Source: Chromatiales bacterium (lineage in GTDB: Bacteria > Pseudomonadota > Gammaproteobacteria > Chromatiales > Chromatiaceae). From it: DNA of 23,446 nucleotides. The position numbers and the translations under genes were made by a program. Below, piece after piece: positions 1 to 7,014 of this stretch. Every line of letters begins with the position of its first letter. Within the stretch, counting starts at the first letter, position 1. The notes under the pieces were generated by a model. The model was given only the letters and a program-made list of their open reading frames with translations, made no database searches and was not told the DNA's origin. The stretch lies in the NCBI GenBank assembly GCA_024762485.1, contig JANTHH010000011.1, positions 1 through 23,446 of the forward strand, in the 5' to 3' direction.

Positions 1-621
1 CAGATCATCGCCATCGTCATGTCGTTTCTCGATCCCGACCAGGCCGCCGGCGTGCTGGCGGAATTCCCCGACCGGGTGCGTACCGACGTGATCATGCGCG
101 TCGCCAGCCTGGAAGGTATCCAGCCGGCGGCACTGCAGGAACTCGACGAGATCCTGGAAAAGCAGTTCTCCGGCGCCTCCAACGTCAAGTCCACCAATCT
201 CGGCGGGGTGAAGAAGGCCGCGGATATCCTCAACTTTGTCGACGGCAGCATCGAGACCCAGGTCATCGACGCCATCACCGAGGCGGACGAGGACCTGTCG
301 CAGGAGATCCAGGACAACATGTTCGTGTTCGACAACCTCTCCGATGTCGATGATCGCGGCATCCAGACCCTGCTGCGGGAGGTCTCCTCCGACCAGCTGC
401 TGCTGGCACTGCGCGGCGCCTCCGAGGCACTCAAGGAGAAGATCTTCAAGAACATGTCCTCGCGTGCAGCAGAGATGCTCAAGGACGACCTGGAGGCCGC
501 GCCGCCGGTCAAGGTCAGCGATGTCGAGTCGGCGCAGAAGGAGATCCTCTCCGTGGCCCGCCGCCTGGCGGATGCCGGTGAGATCGCCCTCGGCGGTGGT
601 GGTGGCGATGAGTTCATCTGA
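1..621 (+). CDS. fliG: Flagellar motor switch protein FliG, 3' part
   Basis: This is the C-terminal 206 residues of FliG; the gene begins upstream of the window, since the frame is open from base 1 (it reads QIIAIVMSFLDPDQAA). FliG sits on the cytoplasmic face of the MS ring, links it to the C ring and meets the stator. The visible part holds the end of the middle domain and the C-terminal torque domain. The segment FDNLSDVDDRGIQTLLREV matches the charged helix that contacts MotA, and NMSSRAAEMLKDDL followed by the ARRLADAGEI ending is typical of the family. A Gly-rich stretch precedes the final DEFI. The stop overlaps the fliH start by one base (TGATG), so the genes are probably translationally coupled. 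The internal ATG at 19 is not the true start. Confidence 0.95.
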   Translation, partial: QIIAIVMSFLDPDQAAGVLAEFPDRVRTDVIMRVASLEGIQPAALQELDEILEKQFSGASNVKSTNLGGVKKAADILNFVDGSIETQVIDAITEADEDLSQEIQDNMFVFDNLSDVDDRGIQTLLREVSSDQLLLALRGASEALKEKIFKNMSSRAAEMLKDDLEAAPPVKVSDVESAQKEILSVARRLADAGEIALGGGGGDEFI

Positions 622-1346
622 TGAGCGGGGCCGGGGCTGACGTGGTGAAGAAGCCCGAGACCCCCGGACCGCGGATTCTTCGCAGCGGCGAAGTGGACGA
701 CTACGAACAGTGGCGGCCACCGAGCATGGACGACAGTTCCCCATCCCGCCAGCCGGGGGGCGACAACGCGCCGATGCTAACCGCCTCTCAGCTCGAACTG
801 CTGCAGAAACAGGCCTACGAGGAGGGTCACGAAGAAGGGCGCCGCGCCGGCCAGGAGTTCGGTCATCGCGAAGGCCTCGAGGAGGCGCGCCGCCAGATCG
901 GCGAGAAGCTGACACGGCTCGATGCCCTGATGTCCTGTCTCGATCATCCCTTCGAACAGCTCGATGACCAGGTGGAGCGGGAGGTGGTCACACTGGTCAT
1001 CAGCATGGTCAAACAGCTGGTGCGCCGGGAGGTGAAGACGGATCCCGGCCACATCATCGGCGTGGTGCGTGAGGCACTGGGTGTGCTGCCGGTCTCTGCA
1101 CGGGACATCCGCGTCACCCTGCACCCGGAGGATGCGGAGCTTGTGCGCGAGGTCTATGCCATGGGGGATGCGGATCAGCAGTGGCAGGTGGTGGAGGACC
1201 CGGTGATCCAGCGCGGCGGCTGCCGTGTGCAGACCGAGGATTCGATGGTCGATGCGACATTGGAGTCCCGCATCAATGCGCTGATCGCACCCCTGCTTGC
1301 CGGCGAGCGTGACCGGGATCAGGGCGAAGGCGGAGCCGGGACATGA
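621..1346 (+). CDS. fliH: Flagellar assembly protein FliH
   Basis: FliH is the cytoplasmic regulator of the flagellar export ATPase; it dimerises, binds FliI and tethers it to the C ring through FliN. The 241-residue product has a low-complexity N-terminus with a Trp in YEQWRPP (residue 31), resembling the N-terminal Trp residues that contact FliN. Next comes a helical stretch with glycine every fourth residue (G69, G73, G77, G81, G85), the GxxxG ladder characteristic of FliH. The C-terminal region, from about residue 110, resembles the V-ATPase E-subunit-like FliH/HrpE domain. The start overlaps the fliG stop by one base and the end overlaps fliI by ATGA. Identification rests on the motif and the fliG-fliI context. 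Confidence 0.92.
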   Translation: MSGAGADVVKKPETPGPRILRSGEVDDYEQWRPPSMDDSSPSRQPGGDNAPMLTASQLELLQKQAYEEGHEEGRRAGQEFGHREGLEEARRQIGEKLTRLDALMSCLDHPFEQLDDQVEREVVTLVISMVKQLVRREVKTDPGHIIGVVREALGVLPVSARDIRVTLHPEDAELVREVYAMGDADQQWQVVEDPVIQRGGCRVQTEDSMVDATLESRINALIAPLLAGERDRDQGEGGAGT

Positions 1347-2740
1347 GCCGGCCCGAGGCGGACCGCAGCGCCATCTGGGCCCGCCGTATCAGCCGTCTGC
1401 AACATCGGTTGGAAGATACTCGCGGCCTGGTGGTGGAGGGCAAGGTCACCCGTATGGTGGGCCTGACCCTGGAGGCGGTGGGTTGCCGGGCCGCCATCGG
1501 CGGGCGCTGCGACGTGATCAATGCCAACGGCGAGCGGATCGACGCCGAGGTGGTGGGTTTTTCCGGTGAGAGCCTCTACCTGATGCCCACCGGGGACATC
1601 CGCGGCCTGGAACCCGATGCCCGCGTGGCCCCGAAGGGACACGGCACCGATGCGCGGGTGGGCGAGGATCTGCTCGGCAGGGTCATCGACGGTGGTGGCA
1701 TGCCGCTCGATGGCAAGGGCCCGATCCACAGCAGCGAACGCTGGCCGTTGAACGGCGAGAGCATCAACCCGCTGGCCCGCGATCCCATCCGCGAGCCACT
1801 GGATGTGGGCATCCGTGCCATCAATGCCTTGCTGAGTGTGGGTCGGGGCCAGCGCCTGGGGTTGTTTGCCGGGTCGGGTGTCGGCAAGTCGGTGCTGCTG
1901 GGGATGATGACCAAGTACACCGATGCCGACATCGTGGTGGTGGGCCTGATCGGCGAGCGTGGCCGCGAGGTGAAGGAATTCGTCGACAACATCCTCGGCG
2001 AGGAGGGCATGCGCCGGGCCGTGGTGGTGGCGGTGCCTGCCGACCAGCCGCCGCTGCGTCGTCTGCACGGCGCCATGCTGGCCACCAGCATCGCCGAATA
2101 CTTCCGCGCCCAGGGCAAGAACGTGCTGTTGCTGATGGATTCGCTGACCCGCTTCGCCCAGGCGCAGCGCGAGATCGGCCTGGCCATCAATGAGCCGCCG
2201 GCGACCAAGGGCTATCCCCCCTCGGTGTTCGCCAAGCTGCCACACCTGGTGGAACGCGCCGGCAATGGCGACAAGGGGGGCGGCTCCATCACCGCCTTCT
2301 ACACCGTGCTCACCGAGGGCGACGATCAACAGGATCCCATCGCCGATGCCGCCCGCGCCATCCTCGACGGTCATATCGTTCTTTCCCGCAGGCTGGCGGA
2401 GGCCGGGCACTACCCGGCCATTGACATCGAGCAGTCGGTCAGCCGGGCAATGAACGATATCGTCAGCAGGGACCACCGCAGTGCTGCCCAGGCCTTCAAA
2501 CAGGTCTATAGTCTGTATCAGCGCAATCGCGATCTCATCAGCGTCGGCGCGTATGAGGCCGGATCGGACGAGCAGATCGATATGGCCATCGCCGCGATGC
2601 CATCACTGCAGGCCTTCTTGCAGCAGGACATGGATGTGAGTCACGATATCGCCAGCAGCATCGGGGACCTGCTCAGCATGTTCCCGTCCGAGGAGGAGAT
2701 ACAGGCGGCACAGAACGGTGCCGTTCGCCCTGTGGGCTGA
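1343..2740 (+). CDS. fliI: Flagellum-specific ATP synthase/export ATPase FliI
   Basis: FliI is the hexameric ATPase at the cytoplasmic base of the flagellar type III export apparatus, where it helps deliver substrates and energise export. The 465-residue length is normal for the family. The sequence shows a Walker A loop GSGVGKS (residues 177-183), the catalytic-glutamate segment GLIGERGREV (E205), Walker B VLLLMDSLTR (D266) and the typical ATPKGYPPSVFAKLP-like segment (ATKGYPPSVFAKLP). The start ATG overlaps the fliH stop by four bases, giving translational coupling. The next gene, fliJ, encodes the stalk-like partner of the ATPase ring. Confidence 0.97.
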   Translation: MSRPEADRSAIWARRISRLQHRLEDTRGLVVEGKVTRMVGLTLEAVGCRAAIGGRCDVINANGERIDAEVVGFSGESLYLMPTGDIRGLEPDARVAPKGHGTDARVGEDLLGRVIDGGGMPLDGKGPIHSSERWPLNGESINPLARDPIREPLDVGIRAINALLSVGRGQRLGLFAGSGVGKSVLLGMMTKYTDADIVVVGLIGERGREVKEFVDNILGEEGMRRAVVVAVPADQPPLRRLHGAMLATSIAEYFRAQGKNVLLLMDSLTRFAQAQREIGLAINEPPATKGYPPSVFAKLPHLVERAGNGDKGGGSITAFYTVLTEGDDQQDPIADAARAILDGHIVLSRRLAEAGHYPAIDIEQSVSRAMNDIVSRDHRSAAQAFKQVYSLYQRNRDLISVGAYEAGSDEQIDMAIAAMPSLQAFLQQDMDVSHDIASSIGDLLSMFPSEEEIQAAQNGAVRPVG

Positions 2741-2777
2741 GGCGCCCCTCATCGTAATCCGCGAGTAGTTCAACGGT

Positions 2778-3212
2778 ATGACAGCCAGCAGACGTTTCAG
2801 GCCAGTACAGCAGGTCACCGAGCAGCGCGAACGCAAGGCTGCGACGGCACTCGCCGAGCGCGTGCGGGCCCGGCAGCAGGCCGAGGCGCAGCTGCAATCC
2901 CTGAGAGGTTATTACCAGGATTACCTGCGGCGATTCCAGGAGGCTGCGCGCAACGGCATGGACGTGGCGCGGGTACGCGAATTTCAGCGCTTCCTCGACA
3001 AACTCGAACAGGCCATCGCCGAACAGCAGCTTGCGGTACAGCAGGCACAGGCGGCCTGTGATTCGGCCAAGGGTAGCTGGCGCCAGAAGCACACCCGCAG
3101 CCGGGTAATGGAAACCGTGATGGAGCGCCTGCACGAGGAGGAACGCCGGGCAGAGGGCAAGCGGGAGCAGGCCCTGACGGATGAACAGAACCAGCGTCGG
3201 CAGAGGCGTTGA
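2778..3212 (+). CDS. fliJ: Flagellar export protein FliJ
   Basis: FliJ is the small coiled-coil protein that inserts into the FliI ring, like the gamma subunit of F1, and interacts with FlhA. The 144-residue product is almost entirely charged heptad-like helix rich in Arg, Gln, Glu and Ala, with no signal peptide or membrane segment. Identification comes from length, composition and position directly after fliI, 37 bases downstream. No clear Shine-Dalgarno sequence lies before the ATG at 2778 (preceding bases CAACGGT), so the exact start is a little uncertain, although the N-terminus (MTASRRFRPVQQVTEQ) fits FliJ proteins. Confidence 0.88.
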   Translation: MTASRRFRPVQQVTEQRERKAATALAERVRARQQAEAQLQSLRGYYQDYLRRFQEAARNGMDVARVREFQRFLDKLEQAIAEQQLAVQQAQAACDSAKGSWRQKHTRSRVMETVMERLHEEERRAEGKREQALTDEQNQRRQRR

Positions 3213-3256
3213 ATCGCCTGCGGCCGGCGGATAAGAAAGAGGAGTGGTGGAAGGAT

Positions 3257-3658
3257 ATGAGAAAAGAATTGATCGGCCTGTGCGCCGGTCTGCTGCTGGC
3301 AGGGGCTGCGCAGGCCGATGATGTCGTCATCGAAAGGGCGGAGTTTCGCAGTGTCGGGCCGGGTGTCTGGTATGTGGATGTCACCCTGAGACATGCGGAT
3401 ACGGGTTGGGATCACTATGCCGATGAATGGCGGGTGGTGGACGGCGATGGCAATGTCCTCGCCAAGCGCGTGCTCTGGCATCCCCACGTCAACGAGCAGC
3501 CCTTCACCCGCGGCATGGGTGGGGTCCGTATCCCGGTGGCAACCACTACGGTCTTCGTTGAGGCCCACGACAAGGTCCACGGCTGGGCGAAGCAACAACT
3601 GAAGGCCGACCTGCAGGGTGCCGGTCCGGGCTTCCTCAAGGTGGTGACCCGGGACTGA
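3257..3658 (+). CDS. Small secreted protein of unknown function
   Basis: The 133-residue product begins with a clear Sec signal peptide (MRKELIGLCAGLLLAGAAQA, cleavage likely after AQA), so it should be periplasmic or secreted. The mature part looks beta-rich, with a Trp/His-rich core (WDHYADEWRVVDGDG, then LWHPHVNEQPFTRGMGG and AHDKVHGW). I recall similar sequences as short conserved hypothetical proteins in proteobacteria but know no function. The frame is also open from a TTG at 3209 overlapping the fliJ stop, but that start would put 16 charged residues ahead of the signal peptide, so the ATG at 3257 is preferred; purine-rich AGAGGAG (3238-3244) and GGAAGG (3249-3254) lie upstream. It may be co-transcribed with fliJ, but nothing shows a flagellar role. 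Confidence 0.75.
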   Translation: MRKELIGLCAGLLLAGAAQADDVVIERAEFRSVGPGVWYVDVTLRHADTGWDHYADEWRVVDGDGNVLAKRVLWHPHVNEQPFTRGMGGVRIPVATTTVFVEAHDKVHGWAKQQLKADLQGAGPGFLKVVTRD

Positions 3659-3690
3659 CCCGGGCCCGCCGGTATCCGCTCAGCGGGTAC
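3648..3690. terminator. Possible hairpins between convergent genes, no U tract
   Basis: Two inverted repeats sit where the secreted-protein gene (+) and the flavoprotein gene (-) converge. The first is CCCGGG, loop ACTGA, CCCGGG at 3648-3664, spanning the stop codon of the plus-strand gene. The second is GTATCCGC, loop TCA, GCGGGTAC at 3672-3690 with one G-U pair, spanning the stop of the minus-strand gene. Neither is followed by a T run, so intrinsic termination is uncertain. Confidence 0.3.
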
Positions 3691-5095
3691 GCAACTCGGT
3701 GATGGGGCCGGGGTTCTTCGTCTCCACCTGGCGGTAGAGTCCGCGCAGTGCGGCCTGCAACGCCTCTTCCATGGTGGGGTGGTAGAAGGGCATCTGCAGC
3801 AGCTCACCCACAGTCATCCCGTTCTGTATCGCAAGCAGTACCAGGTGGGCAAGATTCTCGCCCCGCGCCGCGCACATCTCACAACCCAGCAGTCGTCCCG
3901 TGTGCTTGTCGCCGTACACCCGGATGAGACCGTGTTTTTTACCCATGATCAGGGCCCGTCCAACCGGGGCGACCCGCATTTCGCCGATGGCGGTGGTCTG
4001 CGGATCCAGTTCGTTGAAGGCGCTGCCGACGCGGACGATGTTCGGGTCGGAGAAGGTGATGTGCAGCGGGATGCGTCGTTCGAACTCGGTCACCTGGCCT
4101 GCGGCCGCGTTGTAACCGGCGATGCGGCCCTCGTCGCCGGCCTCATGGAGGACGGGTCGGTTGGTGCTGGCGTCGCCGGCGATGAACAAGGGCAGGTCGC
4201 CGATCTGCATGGTGTGGGGGTTGTGGCGCGGGACACCGCGTTCGTCCAGTTCGATGCCCAGTTCTTCCAGACCCAGACCGTCCACGTTGGGCCGTCGGCC
4301 GAGGCTGGCGAAGACCTTGTCCACCTCGATCGAGTGTTCACCGGCCGTCACCCGCAGGCGGCCATCGGCCATTGGTTCGACCTCGGCGGGGTGTCCCAGC
4401 CAGAGGGGAAATTCCTGGCCGATGGCGTGGATGGCGGATTTGGCGACATCCGGGTCGGTGATGCCGCCGATGGTCTCCAACTGGTCGATGCCGACGACGT
4501 CCAGGCCGAGATTGCGCAGTGCCTGACCGATTTCGAGGCCGATGACACCCAGACCGATGACCGCGATGCTTCCCGGCAGATCCTCCTGCTCGAAGAGGTC
4601 GTCAGTGGTGATGATGCGATCGCGAAAGGCCTGCCAGGCCTCTGGCACGATGGGCCGCGAGCCGGTGGCGATCACCACCGCATCGGCACGGATGCGTTCC
4701 CCTTCCTCGGTTTCGAGCAGGGTCGGCTCGATAAAGCGGGCGTTGCTCTCGATCACTTGCTCGGGTGGCATTTCGTCCACGGTGTTGGTGAGTACCTGGT
4801 CGACGAAGTGGTCACGGGTGTCGCGCACATATTCGAGCACGTGGGGGATATCGATACGCAGGTGTTCCGTGCCACTGATGCCGAAGCGCTTGGCGACACT
4901 GGCGGGGCGGTGGAAGTCCTCGGCGACCTGGATCAGAGCCTTCGATGGCATGCAGCCTATACGGGCACAGGTGGTGCCCAGTTCGCCGCCGTCGATCAGG
5001 ACGAAGCTTTTGCCGCTGTGGGCGACCTGGGGATAGGCATAGAGACCGGCGCTGCCGGCACCGAGGATAGCGACATCGACCTTGCGTTCCGACAC
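3680..5095 (-). CDS. Dihydrolipoamide dehydrogenase-family flavoprotein
   Basis: This is a 471-residue FAD/NAD(P)-binding disulfide oxidoreductase of the class I Lpd/glutathione reductase/MerA family. The N-terminal FAD motif is GAGSAG (residues 12-17). The redox-active pair is C43/C48 in TTCARIGCMPSKA. The second dinucleotide site is GLGVIGLE (181-188), with an acidic residue (D204) at the end of the following strand, favouring NAD over NADP. A GDAS FAD motif and the C-terminal dimer-domain dyad H439/E444 (HPTMEE) are present, as in active Lpd. The start is GTG at 5095, supported by AAGGAG seven bases upstream; the ATG-less N-terminus MSERKVDVAI is right for the fold. No 2-oxoacid dehydrogenase, glycine cleavage or lipoyl-domain gene is adjacent, so the partner disulfide is unknown. 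It could be lpd proper or a paralogue. Confidence 0.88.
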   Translation of the reverse strand: MSERKVDVAILGAGSAGLYAYPQVAHSGKSFVLIDGGELGTTCARIGCMPSKALIQVAEDFHRPASVAKRFGISGTEHLRIDIPHVLEYVRDTRDHFVDQVLTNTVDEMPPEQVIESNARFIEPTLLETEEGERIRADAVVIATGSRPIVPEAWQAFRDRIITTDDLFEQEDLPGSIAVIGLGVIGLEIGQALRNLGLDVVGIDQLETIGGITDPDVAKSAIHAIGQEFPLWLGHPAEVEPMADGRLRVTAGEHSIEVDKVFASLGRRPNVDGLGLEELGIELDERGVPRHNPHTMQIGDLPLFIAGDASTNRPVLHEAGDEGRIAGYNAAAGQVTEFERRIPLHITFSDPNIVRVGSAFNELDPQTTAIGEMRVAPVGRALIMGKKHGLIRVYGDKHTGRLLGCEMCAARGENLAHLVLLAIQNGMTVGELLQMPFYHPTMEEALQAALRGLYRQVETKNPGPITELRTR

Positions 5096-5142
5096 GTGGG
5101 GACTCCTTCCGGGTTACTGTGTGAATGGATCTGATCCGGGGC

Positions 5143-5189
5143 ATTGTAATGGATGGGGGAGGGCAAACCCATCCCGGGCACAGTGTGCC
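5143..5189 (-). promoter_or_regulatory. Candidate promoter and palindrome upstream of the flavoprotein gene
   Basis: On the minus strand a TACAAT -10-like hexamer (5148-5143) would start transcription near 5136, giving a leader of about 40 bases before the GTG start. No good -35 is present at the expected place. A 13-base palindrome, GGCACAGTGTGCC (5177-5189), lies about 41-53 bases upstream of that predicted start, where an activator might bind. Weak evidence. Confidence 0.3.
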
Positions 5190-5222
5190 GGTGAGGTGGC
5201 TGCAGTATGGCGAACAGGCATG

Positions 5223-5252
5223 AAAAAGCCCGCGTCGCGGGACGCGGGCTTT
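5223..5252 (-). terminator. Intrinsic terminator of the sulfur-globule-type gene
   Basis: A perfect 12-bp stem, AAAGCCCGCGTC with GACGCGGGCTTT (5225-5236 and 5241-5252) around a GCGG loop, lies 31 bases past the stop of the minus-strand gene. Read on the minus strand it is followed by a run of five T (A5223-A5227 on the plus strand). It isolates that gene from the flavoprotein gene downstream. Confidence 0.85.
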
Positions 5253-5282
5253 CTGATTTACCAGCGGGCCGTGAAGCTGTGC

Positions 5283-5750
5283 TTACTTGGCCGGTGCGGC
5301 TTCGGCGCGCTTGTTGACCATGGCCAGATAGTCATCGTAGGCCTTCTTCTGGGCTTCCATGGCGGCCTTGCGCTGCTCCATCATCTGCTTGCGAAATGCC
5401 TCGGCGGCCTTGCGCTGCTCTTCGAATTCGGCCGGGGCAGCAACAGGTGCGGGTGCGCCAGCCGGTGCTGCGGCAGGGCCGTAGCCGTAGGGGGCGTAGC
5501 CGTAGTAGGGGGCGTCGTAGCCATAGCCGCGGCCGTAACCGTTGCCGTAGCCATTGCCGTAGGCGCGGCTGCGAGCGTTGCCGCTCATGTTGAAGTTGAA
5601 ACTGCCATCACCGACACCATCGCCAAAGCCATTGCCGAGCCAGTCGTTATTGCCATAGCCGTTGTTGCCAAACGGGCCGCCCCACCAGGCGCCGGCGGTA
5701 GCTGAAGCGGTGAGAATAGCGGCGGTCAATGCGATTTTCTTCATGTTCAT
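5283..5750 (-). CDS. Sulfur globule-type protein (Gly/Tyr/Asn-rich) with coiled-coil tail
   Basis: The 155-residue product starts with a Sec signal peptide (MNMKKIALTAAILTASATAGA), followed by WWGGPFGNN, GDG repeats, FNFNMSGNARSRA and then a Gly-Tyr-Asn repeat region (residues 64-91). This layout strongly resembles the periplasmic sulfur globule proteins (SgpA/SgpB, CV1/CV2) that coat sulfur droplets in Allochromatium vinosum. After an Ala/Pro linker (92-107), residues about 108-150 form a charged helix rich in Glu, Lys, Gln and Met, probably a coiled coil, which I do not recall in the short classical Sgp proteins. The start ATG at 5750 has AAGGGG seven bases upstream. The gene has its own promoter and terminator, as expected for an abundant structural protein. 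Alternative: an unrelated Gly/Tyr-rich envelope protein. Confidence 0.75.
   Translation of the reverse strand: MNMKKIALTAAILTASATAGAWWGGPFGNNGYGNNDWLGNGFGDGVGDGSFNFNMSGNARSRAYGNGYGNGYGRGYGYDAPYYGYAPYGYGPAAAPAGAPAPVAAPAEFEEQRKAAEAFRKQMMEQRKAAMEAQKKAYDDYLAMVNKRAEAAPAK
5478..5561 (-). repeat. Gly-Tyr-Asn coding repeat inside the sulfur-globule-type gene
   Basis: Residues 64-91 are an array of short YG, YGNG, YGRG and YGYAP units, visible in DNA as recurring GCCGTAGCC/GCCGTAACC-like blocks. It is a low-complexity protein repeat rather than a mobile or intergenic repeat. Confidence 0.7.
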
Positions 5751-5850
5751 GTGTTTTCCCCTTGTCTGGATTCTTTTTGACGGTTTATCCGTCTTGTTCC
5801 TGCCTTACCCGGGCGAAAACTGCTATCCCTGATCAGCTTGGCTAGGAAGT

Positions 5851-5879
5851 AGAATATTAGAATATATTTAAATATTCAA
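5851..5879 (-). promoter_or_regulatory. Sigma-70-type promoter of the sulfur-globule-type gene
   Basis: On the minus strand TTGAAT (5879-5874) and TATTCT (5856-5851) are separated by exactly 17 bases inside an AT-rich island (about 5848-5879) that stands out from the GC-rich surroundings. Transcription would start near 5844, leaving a leader of about 94 bases. The leader holds a small hairpin, GACGG-ATAAA-CCGTC (5793-5779), before the AAGGGG ribosome site. Confidence 0.6.
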
Positions 5880-5908
5880 CAGGAGGAGCGGAAAGGCCTT
5901 ATTGCCCC

Positions 5909-6856
5909 TTATTCGCTACCGGTGAGATGGATGTGCTCAAGGGATTCATTTTCACCCGTATCTTTCGCACGCTCGAGCCGGGCCTGCACCCGGGCGGCAT
6001 TGAACAGCCCGTGGTCGATGATGGCGGGGAACAGGTGATACTGATCGGCGATCACCCGTGCCTGGCGGCAGGCATGGGGCTCCAGTTGTCGCCGGCGTTC
6101 GTCGTCCAGGTTCGGCAGCAACAGGAGCCAGGGTGCGCACCAGTGCTCGAAATCCTCCAGCAACGGGTCATGCCCGGCGTTGGGTTGCAGGTGGAAGTGT
6201 GGAAATGAGCTGGTCTCGAGTCTGCGTCCATGGAGCGAATCGCTGATGCCCGGCCCACCCATCCCGACGCCGGCACCCGCCCGGTCACGATGGAACCACT
6301 GGGCACGCGGCGGGTCACCCGCCCGCTGGTTGATCTGGTGGGTAATTGCGGTGGCCGCGACCCCTGTCCCGGCCCCGGTACTGGCGCTGGAGAAACTGTC
6401 ATGACAGCGCATGCCCGGTCGCCACTGCAACGGCTGATCGTCATCCATGTCCCGCGGGTCGATCACGCTCCCCAGCAGCGCAAGTGGTCGTGTGGCGCGG
6501 TCCAGCAGCCAGAGTTCGTAGTGATCGCGCAGGGGAAAGGGCACCTCACGGTGGTGTTTGAGCAGGGCATCGAACACCACTTCGCCATAGTGTTCGAGCA
6601 CCAGGAAGTCGTCAGATGGATAGATGGGGCCACGTTTGAGCCCCGCCTCGCGGGACCAGCTGCCAAAACGGAGATCGTTGGTCACCACCTTGTGGCGCTG
6701 ATCCTGCTCGATGTCGTCCAGCATGAGTTCGTTGCGAACGTAGATGTCCCAGTGACGACCGTCAGTGGTGACTGCCTCGGCGGACCGGTAGCGGATGGTG
6801 CAGCTGATTCCGCGGAAGGGATTGAGCAGGCGCTGACTGAAGAACTCGACGGACAT
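5909..6856 (-). CDS. Unrecognised 315-residue protein
   Basis: I do not recognise this protein. It has no signal peptide or obvious membrane segment, so it is probably cytoplasmic. The first 150 residues look like a mixed alpha/beta domain with many aromatic and charged residues (RHWDIYVRNELMLDD, HYELWLLDRATRPLALLGSV). A Gly/Ala/Thr-rich low-complexity stretch (SSASTGAGTGVAATAITH) joins it to a C-terminal helical part with HFHLQP and a Trp/Leu-rich patch (HWCAPWLLLLPNL). The ATG at 6856 is chosen because GGGAG lies eight bases upstream; a GTG at 6871 would add five residues. It is divergent from gloA. The sulfur-globule-type gene follows 158 bases downstream but has its own promoter, so no functional link is implied. 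Confidence 0.75.
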   Translation of the reverse strand: MSVEFFSQRLLNPFRGISCTIRYRSAEAVTTDGRHWDIYVRNELMLDDIEQDQRHKVVTNDLRFGSWSREAGLKRGPIYPSDDFLVLEHYGEVVFDALLKHHREVPFPLRDHYELWLLDRATRPLALLGSVIDPRDMDDDQPLQWRPGMRCHDSFSSASTGAGTGVAATAITHQINQRAGDPPRAQWFHRDRAGAGVGMGGPGISDSLHGRRLETSSFPHFHLQPNAGHDPLLEDFEHWCAPWLLLLPNLDDERRRQLEPHACRQARVIADQYHLFPAIIDHGLFNAARVQARLERAKDTGENESLEHIHLTGSE

Positions 6857-6947
6857 CGCATAGGCTCCCACGTTGTCGACCGGTGGATGGTTTGCTCCCG
6901 CTCGACCCTCCTTGAAATGGGAATGCCTGGGTCGCCCGGGTTCTGGT

Positions 6948-6956
6948 TGATATTAT
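6948..6956 (+). promoter_or_regulatory. Extended -10 promoter for gloA
   Basis: TGATATTAT combines the TGn extension with a TATTAT -10 hexamer (6951-6956). No TTGACA-like -35 lies at 17 bases, as is common for extended -10 promoters. Predicted start is near 6963, about 52 bases before the gloA ATG. Confidence 0.4.
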
Positions 6957-7014
6957 AGGTACCGACCATTACACAGCTTTCCGGAAGCCGGTGCATACCG
7001 GCAAGGTGATGACC

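Noticed and set aside
1319..2476. A 385-codon minus-strand frame opposite fliI
   Set aside because: It mirrors fliI codons, has no motif of its own and no ribosome site was evident.
3779..5134. A 451-codon open frame antisense to the flavoprotein gene
   Set aside because: The minus-strand product carries all Lpd motifs and a good ribosome site; the plus-strand frame is a shadow.
5478..5561. Short DNA repeats as a CRISPR or intergenic repeat array
   Set aside because: The units are in frame and encode the Gly-Tyr-Asn protein repeat, with no spacer structure.
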